A stretch of 64,000 nucleotides of DNA from Cerioporus squamosus (taxonomy: Eukaryota; Basidiomycota; Agaricomycetes; Polyporales; Polyporaceae). The position numbers were made by a program, and so were the translations under genes. The first letter of the stretch is position 1; each line of letters starts with the position of its first letter. Below, in pieces: positions 55,776-64,000 of this stretch. The notes under the pieces were generated by a model, which was not told where the DNA came from, did not search any database, and saw nothing but the letters and a program-made list of their open reading frames with translations. The stretch spans positions 62,001 to 126,000 of the forward strand of contig JABYQS010000035.1 of the NCBI GenBank assembly GCA_022592435.1. The letters run 5' to 3'.

Positions 55776-58054
55776 ATGACCCCGAATGTGGAACTGCTCG
55801 CGAGCACTTCGGGCGTCGGCGAGCAACCACCCCCCATGCGTCTATCGCTCGATGATACCATGGGAGCGTTCCTTGTAGGAGCCTTCATAGGGACTCTGTA
55901 AGCCATTTGTAATTATAGCGCGCGTGAATGTGTTGACAATCACCTTCACTATAGCCTGCAGGGCGTGGGTTTCCATCAAACGTATCGGTACTTCCGACTC
56001 TACCCAAGAGACCCTGCTTACCTGAAATTATGGGTGAGTGTATATTTCTTAGCTGGGGGCTTGTCGACTAACCCTGAAATTGTCAAGGTCATCCTGCTCT
56101 TGTACGTCTCTCACCCTTGTCCAGCCCGGTAACCACTTAAACCCGGAGCAGGTCCATGGAGCTCATCAACACGGCACTGGCGATGCATACATGGTTAGTC
56201 AACCTCTATCAGTATATGGGTATTGCCTTTCATTGACTTGCTTTCGGCCGTAGTTACTTCTATCTCGTCAAAAACTACTTCAATCCTGCCGTGCTCCTGA
56301 CCAGTCCTGTTTGGTGAGCATTTGTGACACCATCGGCTCCCCGCCGCTGATACAATCATCTTGACAGGTCTCTCAAGGTATGCGCGAATGCTAGAAAGCC
56401 CCCTGACTGATGCTCGTACTGACTTGGCTCCGCAGCTCCTTCCCGTACCTGCTGTGAGTGCGAATTAAATGGTCGCCCCCGTTGACACTCCCGCTAACAC
56501 AATCAACAGTCTCTTTCCGCCGTCGTTACCCAATCGTGAGTCGCGACGATCAATGGGACGCATCCGGTCGCTGAGCTTGGAACACTGCAGATTTTTCGCC
56601 CGACGCATATACCTTGGTGAGTGTCTCGTGCAAGGCTTTGGATCGGCTATCTGACCTATGAGACCTATGTAGTCAACAAGAACTTAAAGCCGGTCGCAGT
56701 GCTCGCCGTATGTGTCAGTATTCCACCCCGATGTACCAATACTGACCCCGGAGTGGTTAGATCATCCTGACGCTCGCCTTTTGCGGTGCGTTGCAACGCC
56801 ACACCATATTAAATTCGCTGACATTGCTCCATTTTCAGCCTGTTTCGTTGGTATGTCTATTCCTCCTGCCCCTCGTTCCTGAGGTACTTACGCTCGGAAC
56901 AGCGCTAACCGGGCTAGGGTTCGTATGGATGTTCACGCTCGAAGTCTTGCAAGTCACTGACGTCGACACCGCAGGTGGAACAAGCCCACTATGGCGGAGT
57001 TCCTGAGCCTCTCCGTGAGTATTGGGAGCGGCATTCGCTGCTCCAATTTTTCCAAGCTGATCATGTGTCCTAGTGGCTTGCATCGACAGCGTCGGGCCTC
57101 ATCATGGCTGCTGATCTCATGATGACCGTGGTTCTCATCTGGTTTTTGCGCCGGAACCACACCGGCGTCACCCGGTACGCTCCCAATATTCCCTTGGCAC
57201 CGGAACGCACGGCTCTCACTGACTGGCCTGGCGACAGCACCGACTCTCTCCTTGACGTGCTCATCCTGTACGCCGTTAGCAGTGGTGAGTACTCTGGCCA
57301 TCTCGTCCCACGTCTGACAAACTGACGACCGTGCTGCACCAGGTGTTCTCATTTGGTGAGCCGCTACTACTCGCATATGTCACTATCTCAGGAGGATCTA
57401 ACTCGACCTGAAGCATGTTCAACGTCCTTAACGTCGTGTCTGTAAGTGGCCTATCCTCCCGAATCATATTCTCTTGCCGTTACTGATGATGCCATGTGTC
57501 CCAGTCTCTGCTATGGCCAGACAACATGATCTTCACTGCATTTTGCTTCATTCTCACCAAGCGTACGTTCCTCTGACTCATCCACATATATATATTCCAC
57601 TTCGGCTCACACCCTCAACCTAGTCTACTCTAACACATTCCTCGTTTCGTGAGTGCCGGATTGGTCAGAACAAATCTGCAGGCGTTTGATCAGTATCACC
57701 AGCCTCAACGCCCGCCAATCGCTCGTTGTGGACCGAGGCGGTATGGTCAACGACACCACGCCGTTCAGCCCGACGATCGTCAACGGCAGCCACCCCTCCA
57801 GCATGGGGATGCACCGCCGAGTCACCGTCCCCGAGGTACGCTCATCAAACCCCCCACTACTCTCTCCCCAGATAGCTGACTGGACACTGATCTATTCGCC
57901 TCTGCAGCTGCGACATGATCAGTCCCCAGGACGCCATGGTTCCAAGGATATCGAGCTGAAAGTCGTAACGCACTTCGTCGACTCGGAAAGCAGGACGGAC
58001 GTCGGCCACCACACCGATTCGCCTCTGTCTCCCGACCGCGATACGCTGGTGTAG
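55776..58054 (+). CDS. DUF6534-type seven-helix membrane protein, copy 3
   Basis: Tandem paralog of copy 2; function unknown. The start at 55776 gives MTPNVELLASTSGVGEQPPP and SLDDTMGAFLVGAFIGTL. Exon 2 reads LQGVGFHQTYRYFRLYPRDP and AYLKLW. Further short exons include MELINTALAMHT, YFYLVKNYFNPAVLLTSPVW, VNKNLKPVAVLA, IILTLAFCACFV, WLASTASGLIMAADLMMTVV, LIWFLRRNHTGVTR, TDSLLDVLILYAVSSG, MFNVLNVVS, LLWPDNMIFTAFCFILTK and YSNTFLVS, giving about seven hydrophobic segments. The C-terminus has SLNARQSLVVDRGGMVNDTT and a last exon LRHDQSPGRHGSKDIELKVV, with PLSPDRDTLV at the stop (58052-58054). IELKVV is shared with copy 2, so the cytosolic tail is conserved too. Confidence 0.85.
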
Positions 58055-58568
58055 CTAGTCGAATAGAAGGTTCGCATGTGGCCCGCATGCTCACATGTCC
58101 TGTGACTGACTCCACGGAATACATGCTTCTGCTTCTGCTTGGCCTAGACTGGCGGACATATGTCAAAAACATACGGCCACCTTGTAGCCCCGACGGGCAT
58201 GGTGCGCAATAGAAGGCATTCCGATGACGCCTTGATTGGCTAGAAGATGGCGTGATACACAGAAGAGGGGCGCACTTCCTACGTGCTCCCATCCCTGGTG
58301 TGCCCGGGGCAACTTGCTACCGTGGCGCGCTGATGAACGACAAATTGGAGAAGAGTGCGCGGCGTGCAGACGCCAGAGAAGAACAAATATTGGAACGGCG
58401 TTGAACCCTCGCGCTACTGTGTACCGCTATGGCCGGAGAATCTCACTGGCATTGGACTTGGCGGCTGAACGAGTCCGCGGTCGAGACATACTCTCCAGAG
58501 TCGTCACCATGATGAGTACATGACCGTGTCCTCCACTTCCAGAAGCTACGAGCGAGCCGACGGAATAC
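58055..58568. other. Convergent intergenic region
   Basis: It lies between the ends of DUF6534 copy 3 and the catalase. It should hold both 3'UTRs; an extra catalase exon beyond 58569 is possible because a GTGAGT donor overlaps the predicted stop. Confidence 0.45.
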
Positions 58569-60578
58569 TCACACTTTGACGGAGCTCCTGAACCGCAGCG
58601 CCTCCTCCGCAGGCTTAACCTTCAGCGGCTGCACCCGCGGCATCCCAATGGCATCCGCGATGCGGTCAGACAGCGTCTGGTCGACTGCAGCGAACACCGA
58701 CACTGTAAGGACCAAGGAGAAGCGGGTCAATCAAGAGAGAAGGACTCGATGCGCCTGCGCTGGACGTACGCTGTCTGGCCTTGATCTCGGCGCTCTTCGC
58801 CCTGCCGAGGTGGCTGGAGACGTTGCTGACGAGGTGGGCGCGATCTTCGTCGTTCAGGACCTTCGACCACAGTGCACGAGGCTGCTCGAAGTCAACTAGA
58901 AGACAGAACATATTATCAGCGCTACTACGATAATGAGGGACACGGGTGTAGAACTCACGCTCCGTGACCTCGCTCAGGTCAGCCAGAGCCGCGCCAAGGA
59001 AGACCTCGTGCTCGACGTGCTCGTACGTCTTCACCTTGTACCGAAGCGGCAAGATGCTGCTCTGATATGCCGGGCGGAAGCCCTGATTCTTGATCGCCAT
59101 AGAGCCGTCGCGCTGGAAATTGGCGACAGGAACAACGGGCTCGTTGACCGCGAGCTGGCCATAGTTGACTCCGAGGCGGTAGCTACACGGTGCGCTCTGT
59201 GAGCAAGGTGCACGCGTCTCCCGTTGAAATGGATGCACAAGACGTACCGCTGAGCGTCGGGGTAAGCGAACAGCCGGCCCTGGAGTACCGGGTCCGCAGA
59301 GGGTTCTATCCCGGGGACCAGGTGTGCAGGCGCGAACGCGGCCTGCTCGACCTCGGCAAAGTAGTTTCCGGGGTTCTTGTCGAGGACGATCTTGCCGATT
59401 TGGCGGAGAGGGTACTCGGCGTGCGGCCAGACCTTGGTCACGTCGAGGATGTTGTAACGGAAGTTCTCGGCTTCCTCGGACGTCATGGTTTGCTGTCGTA
59501 CGACTCAGTACTTGCACATCGCTTTAATTCTCGCAGCACTTACGATGTAGACCGTGTAAGAAGGATACTTCCCAGCCTCTATGTCTTCGAAGAAGTCCTT
59601 GATACCGAAATCGGGGTCTTCGCCCGAGAGTCTCGTCGCTTCGGCGGCGGTCACGGTCTTGCAGCCGTTGTCGTTGACGACGTGGATCTTGACGTAGACG
59701 AAGTATCCCTCCTTGTTGACGAACTTGAAGGCATGGGCAGAGAACGCATGTGTATGGTGGTACCCTGCCGGGGTTCCGCGATCGGTGAATAGGATCATGA
59801 CCTGATGTATCGACTCTGGGTTCTGCGACAGGTAATCCTGCAAAATCACAGCATCAGCGGTGTTGCAGCTGTATATACGCGTATAAAACTCACCCAAGAC
59901 ATGTCGGGATCCTTGAGGTGCGTCTGGGGATCACGTTTCTGAACGTGCACAAAGGGCGCAAACTTGGCCGGGTCACGGATGAAGAAGACAGGTGTGTGGT
60001 TGAACACCCAGTCGAGGTTCCCCTCTTCTGTCTTGATCTTGATGGCCATGCCTGAGGGACAAGCATCACGGTGAGGAGGCCGCACCTCTTGAGCGATGGT
60101 TATATGGCGCACCTCGAGGTCCACGCAGGCTGTCTGAGCTTCCTGCTTCGCCGATCACGGTGGAAAAGCGGACAGTGACGGGTGCCTTCGTGCCGACGGC
60201 GTTGAAGAGAGCTGCGCAGGTCAAGTCTGCGACATCGTGCGTGACCTCGAAATATCCGTGGGCTCCAGCCCCTTTGGCATGAACAACACGTTCTGTGAAA
60301 GCGGTGAGTCTCGGCAGCGATAAGACCAAACGGCTTGCATACTTACCGGGAATACGCTCCCTGGTGAAGTGTGCTAGGACGTCTATATGGTGGAAGTCTG
60401 AGGAAGCGTCAGTTCGATCCCTCCGGTCGCACTCAGGAATAGAAGTGGGCGTACCCTGCAGCAGCAGCGGTCCGGATCTGCCGATGCGCTGAGCAGCATA
60501 AGGCTGGGACACTGGGGTACCGGTGGACGTCGTATAGGTGGCCCTCTCCTTGGATTCGAAAACGGCTTGAGAAGGCAT
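58569..60578 (-). CDS. Catalase (heme)
   Basis: Breaks hydrogen peroxide into water and oxygen. The start at 60578 gives [20 protein letters not shown] and [20 protein letters not shown]. Then follow [37 protein letters not shown] (distal His), [78 protein letters not shown] and [20 protein letters not shown]. The heme-ligand signature is [12 protein letters not shown] (proximal Tyr kept), continuing [14 protein letters not shown]-terminal exons read [20 protein letters not shown] and [20 protein letters not shown]. About 510 residues: a small-subunit clade 3-type catalase. No signal peptide; no clear SKL end, so peroxisomal or cytosolic placement is open. About nine exons. Confidence 0.93.
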
Positions 60579-61909
60579 GCTGATGGTGCGAGTATTGGCG
60601 AGGACAGGCGAGTTGCTTCACCCTCCCAAGGTGAACCTCAACCCATCTTATATCCCTACGAGCAATGGCCTGAGCAGCGCTCTGGTCAGTAGTGCGAGTA
60701 TAGCTGATTGTTCAGCGTCAACGGCTTACTGGAGATACTGCCTCTGGAGTGTTGAAGCACGGGGTAGGACAGTCCCTCGGCCTCTCATGAGGTTCCGCTG
60801 CGTTTCCGCTCTGCTCGTTGCTTTGTGGCCAGCTATTCAGTTGAATGCCTCAATTTTCTTGAGGAACGCTGTTGCACCACTTGGATGACTTTGCAAAGGC
60901 GTCTCAGCGGCTTCGCGGTGACTGTGCTGCATGTCTGACGATCATTCGGGCCAACGTCACCCCGTTCTCAACGAGTCGGTCGCTTGCGCACACAGACCAA
61001 TAATAAACCTGCGTATCTTCCGGTAAGTGATCCACGGGCTCAGCAGGAGATAGGCGACTAACCAGTGGAGGCCGGACGGTCATGTCGGACGTACAGTAAG
61101 TATACTGTATCATATAACTTCGCTCCCTCTATCGCACTGTGTCCGATCGGCCGAGCTGGAGGAAGATTGACATACTTCTGCAGGGATCCAATCACTTGTA
61201 AGAGATGTATATGCACGCCAAATCGGCTCTTGTGAGACCACCAGAGGGGTCCGCAGTCGTGGATGAAGGACGAGTTGGACTTTAGTGGCAGGATTCGCGT
61301 GCGAGAACTGCAACCGGTGTTTGTGCATGCTGTCCAACAGCCTTGGATCCTCACACGCACAAACAACCTCCCTGGTTGTCACGCAGCGATTGGTTACTCC
61401 CGGCGCCCGATGAAGTCCTCTGAGGTTCGTGTTCAAGCACATGTCTCTGTTTGTCTGCACTCACCAAGCCTCTCGACACCTCATGCCCACATCTAGTACT
61501 TGCATCCTACATCAGCCTGACAACGGTGGCGATTCAGCCGATCTTACTCATCCAAACAGCAACTCTAGAGACGGAGGCTATCGCAAACTACCCCAGTAGA
61601 GATTGCTCAGAGAGGCTCTGAGGGGATGCGGTCAGGTATGTACCCTCCAATATCGAGCATGCGCGCATATACCTCTAGGACATCTTCGCCCCTCGCCGTC
61701 CTTTTCTGCGACCATGGCAAGCACCCCACCTGGCAGCATCGCCCGCTGGTAGGATAGCAGGAATCATCGGCCTCATCGGCGGACACTCCTACGAGTGACC
61801 GTTTGCGAGCACCCTTCTCGTATTGATCGCATCCCTTGCGTTGCCCAGAGTACTGCAGCAACCGCACGCGCCCCGCATAGCAAGTGTCAACCGTGGAAGA
61901 ACTTGAATA
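60579..61909. other. 1.3-kb intergenic region
   Basis: It contains the catalase promoter and the 3' flank of the GT8-like gene. A minus frame at 61110-61460 has no recognised family or splice support. Confidence 0.45.
60645..60652 (-). promoter_or_regulatory. TATA box, catalase
   Basis: TATAAGAT on the minus strand (in GGATATAAGATGG), about 67 nt before the ATG at 60578. Confidence 0.5.
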
Positions 61910-63126
61910 TCACTGCCGCTGGTGGCCCGACTCGTTTGAGAGCATCATGCAGCCCTCGAGCTTCTCCCCGTACGTCGCATACACCTCTTTCCACGCCTGC
62001 GCCCACAAGTCCATCTCCTCCGCAAATCTTCCCGACTCCTTCCTTCCTCGTCTCCGCGCATTCTCCTCGAGCTGGTCCATGGGGACATACCGCCAATTGT
62101 CACCGGTGAACGGCTTGGCCATCGTGTAGTGGATGACGCGCATCTCCTCCTTGATCCCCTCCCACATCCGCGGGCTGCGCGCCTTGATCGCCAGGTTCGC
62201 ATTGTACGCATACGGGAGGCGCACCACGTCCTTCGCAAAGAACGCGTTCAGCAGCGCCTGCTCCGCCTCGTGCCGCCAATAGTGCGCCGTCGGGATCGTC
62301 TCTACGATCTTCCAGAACACCGCCGTGCTCGGCCGCAGAAAGAGCACCCCCGCGTTGAACTGCAGCGCAAATCCCTTCCGGTTCGTGTACACGTCCGGGA
62401 CCGCCGCGAGGCTGTGCGGGAGCGCGAAGAGCTCGTCAAAGTTGCGCGTCGCGAGCGTGTCGGCGTCCAGGTACACCACGCCCCGCGCGCCGTCCTTGTC
62501 GAGCTGCCAGAGCCGGAGCTTGGTGTATTGGTCGACGAAGTGCTTGAACACGTCCCGGCCGTCGTTTGGCGGCGCGATCCGCTGCACCGGCTTGGCCTCG
62601 AACCCGGTCGCGGTCGCAATGCAGAGTGCGCGCGGGGAGACCTGCTCGGGGATGTAGAGCATGAGCCGGCGTGCGGTGGTGTTGACGCGGTTCAGCGAGT
62701 GGCCGAGCGTGGCGATGGCGGTCGCGAACTCGTCCGTGTAGTCGCGATCACGTTGCCGGAGTGCTGGATGGTGCCGGGGTCACGGAGCGACTCGTTGCTC
62801 ACGAGCGGGAGCTTGTGTCTGTGGTTTGGGAGCACTTCCCTTGGTCAGCCTCAGCCTGTTTCCCGCACATGCACTCCCGTCGCTGCGTCTGGCGTATTCC
62901 CGGAGGCAGGTGCGACAGCCCATGACATCGACACTTACAGTGATTCCCAATCCTGGTTGAAGACCGTAGGAACGGGTTGGTGCACGACCGTCCAGATTAT
63001 CCAGAAGATGTTGAAAGAGAGAGACACGACCCCGGCCCACGTCAGCCAACTCCATGTCGATGGCTTGCTGAACCCCTGTGCACTCAAGAACCTCCGTGCC
63101 ACCGTTGGGCCTGTCCATCCATGCAT
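61910..63126 (-). CDS. Glycogenin-like GT8 glycosyltransferase, type II membrane, apparent frameshift
   Basis: A family 8 glycosyltransferase using a nucleotide sugar, probably in the secretory pathway. The start at 63126 gives MHGWTGPTVARRFLSAQGFS and a signal anchor, LTWAGVVSLSFNIFWIIWTV. Exon 1 ends DWESL; a CCACAG acceptor gives HKLPLVSNESLRDPGTIQHS and GNVIAT. Here the frame breaks: the homologous continuation YTDEFATAIATLGHSLNRVN is one base out of phase near 62,740. The rest is a clean domain: MLYIPEQVSPRALCIATATG, VFKHFVDQYTKLRLWQLDKD, GVVYLDADTLATRNFDELFA (DxD metal site), QFNAGVLFLRPSTAVFWKIV, EAEQALLNAFFAKDVVRLPY, AYNANLAIKARSPRMWEGIK and RVIHYTMAKPFTGDNWRYVP, ending CMMLSNESGHQRQ. 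The break may be a real lesion or a base-call error. Confidence 0.82.
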
Positions 63127-63697
63127 CTTCGGCTAAACGGGTCTGATTCTTGCGCTTACGAACCTGAGTATGGTATGAGCGAAGAGAGAGAGCAGGGACT
63201 GGAGGTGTTGGATTGCGAGTGTGGGCCCAGGAGGGCGATTGTAGCCTGATTGTAGCAGGCGTTGCGACATATATCGACGGCGTATGATTCCGGAGAAGAT
63301 AGAATAGAATGGGTCTCTGCGCGGCCTACAGTCACATCAAGTACATAGTATGTATCATCATCGGACGTCCGGCCTGCACCAAAATCCGAGGCGCAATATA
63401 CAGTATGGGCCCGTGCCCAATTTGAAGATCACCGCCCGCTCTGTCGCCAGCGCCCGCGAAGTCCTCATTTGCATCGCTCGGGGACATCTTACGGCGTATC
63501 ACGGTTGCGCGCACAAGCCGCGCATGCCCGTGTTGCCATGTTGTCAGAGATCACACTAGGTCACGTCGCAGTGAGTTCCCGGACGCACTCGACGGTGAGC
63601 AAGAAGTCACTCACATTGATCTCATGTGCTCTCCAAGAGCGTCCCCGTCCACCCGCCAATCCAGACACAGCCAGCGAGGTTTCGCCATTGGATCAGG
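63127..63697. other. Intergenic spacer
   Basis: No feature is recognised between the GT8 start and the partial gene at the right edge. Confidence 0.4.
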
Positions 63698-64000
63698 CTA
63701 CAGGACATTGTTCGCCACGACCTCGTCTCTGCGTACGATCGGCAGCTCATCTTCATCTAGACATGCCCAGGTGCGGTGCTCTCGCCCCTTGCGAAGGGTG
63801 AGAAGCGAGTGTTCAACCTACGCAAACGAACAACCTTCAGCTTGACAGCACAGCCATAGGTACCAGGTTGGAGAAACTCACCGCTGTCTCAAGGACATGC
63901 TCCTCTGGAGTGCAATGCAGTCTCCGGCAGTCCACGCAATCCAAGCGGACCTTAGAACTCTCGATCTCCTGCCATGTTGTTCTCCGCGGGTCGTACCCCA
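63698..64000 (-). CDS. Unrecognised protein, 3' part (5' end off window)
   Basis: Two exons in matching phase. The right one, open to the window edge, reads GYDPRRTTWQEIESSKVRLD then CVDCRRLHCTPEEHVLETA and ends at GTGAGT (exon end 63882). The left one, after a GCGTAG acceptor at 63817, reads VEHSLLTLRKGREHRTWACL and DEDELPIVRRDEVVANNVL, stop TAG 63698-63700. The three-cysteine CVDCRRLHC could be part of a metal site. I cannot assign a family. An alternative acceptor at the stop codon (CTGTAG) could extend the gene leftward into DPMAKPRWLCLDWRVDGD. Confidence 0.5.

Noticed and set aside
59190..59792. Plus-strand open frame of 200 codons
   Set aside because: Antisense to catalase exons that contain the heme and NADPH-region motifs.
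61110..61460. Minus-strand frame of 116 codons upstream of catalase
   Set aside because: No family resemblance and competing frames of equal length; likely chance.
62129..63136. Plus-strand open frame of 335 codons
   Set aside because: Antisense shadow of the GT8-like gene; the minus strand carries the DxD and other GT8 motifs.
1..64000. CRISPR arrays, insertion sequences or bacterial operons
   Set aside because: No regular spacer-repeat arrays or terminal-repeat elements were seen; the intron-rich genes are clearly eukaryotic.

Overview
This window looks like nuclear DNA of a filamentous basidiomycete, most likely a mushroom-forming Agaricomycete. Evidence: GC-rich genes broken by many short GT-AG introns, mostly about 50-60 nt; lanosterol synthase; three DUF6534-type membrane-protein genes; GH5 exo-beta-1,3-glucanase, class 3 lipase and GMC oxidoreductase genes; a fungal-kinase-like gene; and lineage-specific F-box-like families. 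No virus, plasmid, CRISPR array or complete transposon was seen. Gene models were spliced by eye, so outer limits are firmer than every internal junction.

Layout. 1-17 kb is mostly housekeeping: a partial MPD1-type protein disulfide isomerase (-), a RanBD/FG protein with a hydrophobic N-terminus (+), a stop-interrupted fungal-kinase-like gene (+), an intronless low-complexity protein (+), a HIRIP3-type H2A-H2B chaperone (+), an intron-containing tRNA-Asp (-), a 4.4-kb stretch without a recognisable gene, then VPS25 of ESCRT-II (+). 17.8-27.4 kb holds a RING-finger protein (-), three paralogous Cys-motif proteins (one -, two +), and an F-box/LRR-like reading frame that splices in frame into a RhoGEF-type PH-CNH region lacking its DH domain (-). 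27.7-39.7 kb holds ERG7 lanosterol synthase (-), a U6 snRNA gene (-), a large secreted His-cluster and Ser/Thr-rich protein (-), and two tandem GH5 exo-beta-1,3-glucanases (-). 42.0-60.6 kb holds a secreted class 3 lipase (+), a GMC oxidoreductase (-) flanked by three DUF6534-type membrane proteins (one -, two +), and a catalase (-). 61.9-64 kb holds a GT8-like glycosyltransferase with an apparent frameshift (-) and a partial unknown gene (-).

How they may work together. Most genes are independent housekeeping functions. Two local themes stand out. Three genes act outside the cell or at the wall (the His-rich secreted protein and two glucanases), with a secreted lipase close by. A flavin-dependent GMC oxidoreductase, whose family often makes hydrogen peroxide, sits among tandem DUF6534 membrane proteins with a catalase about 10 kb away; a shared peroxide-linked role is inference only. 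The most unusual items are the F-box/PH-CNH chimera, the three-gene family with a conserved CWxCG...GFCxxPxCGE signature, the secreted protein with three poly-His modules, and the atypical U6 3' tail.
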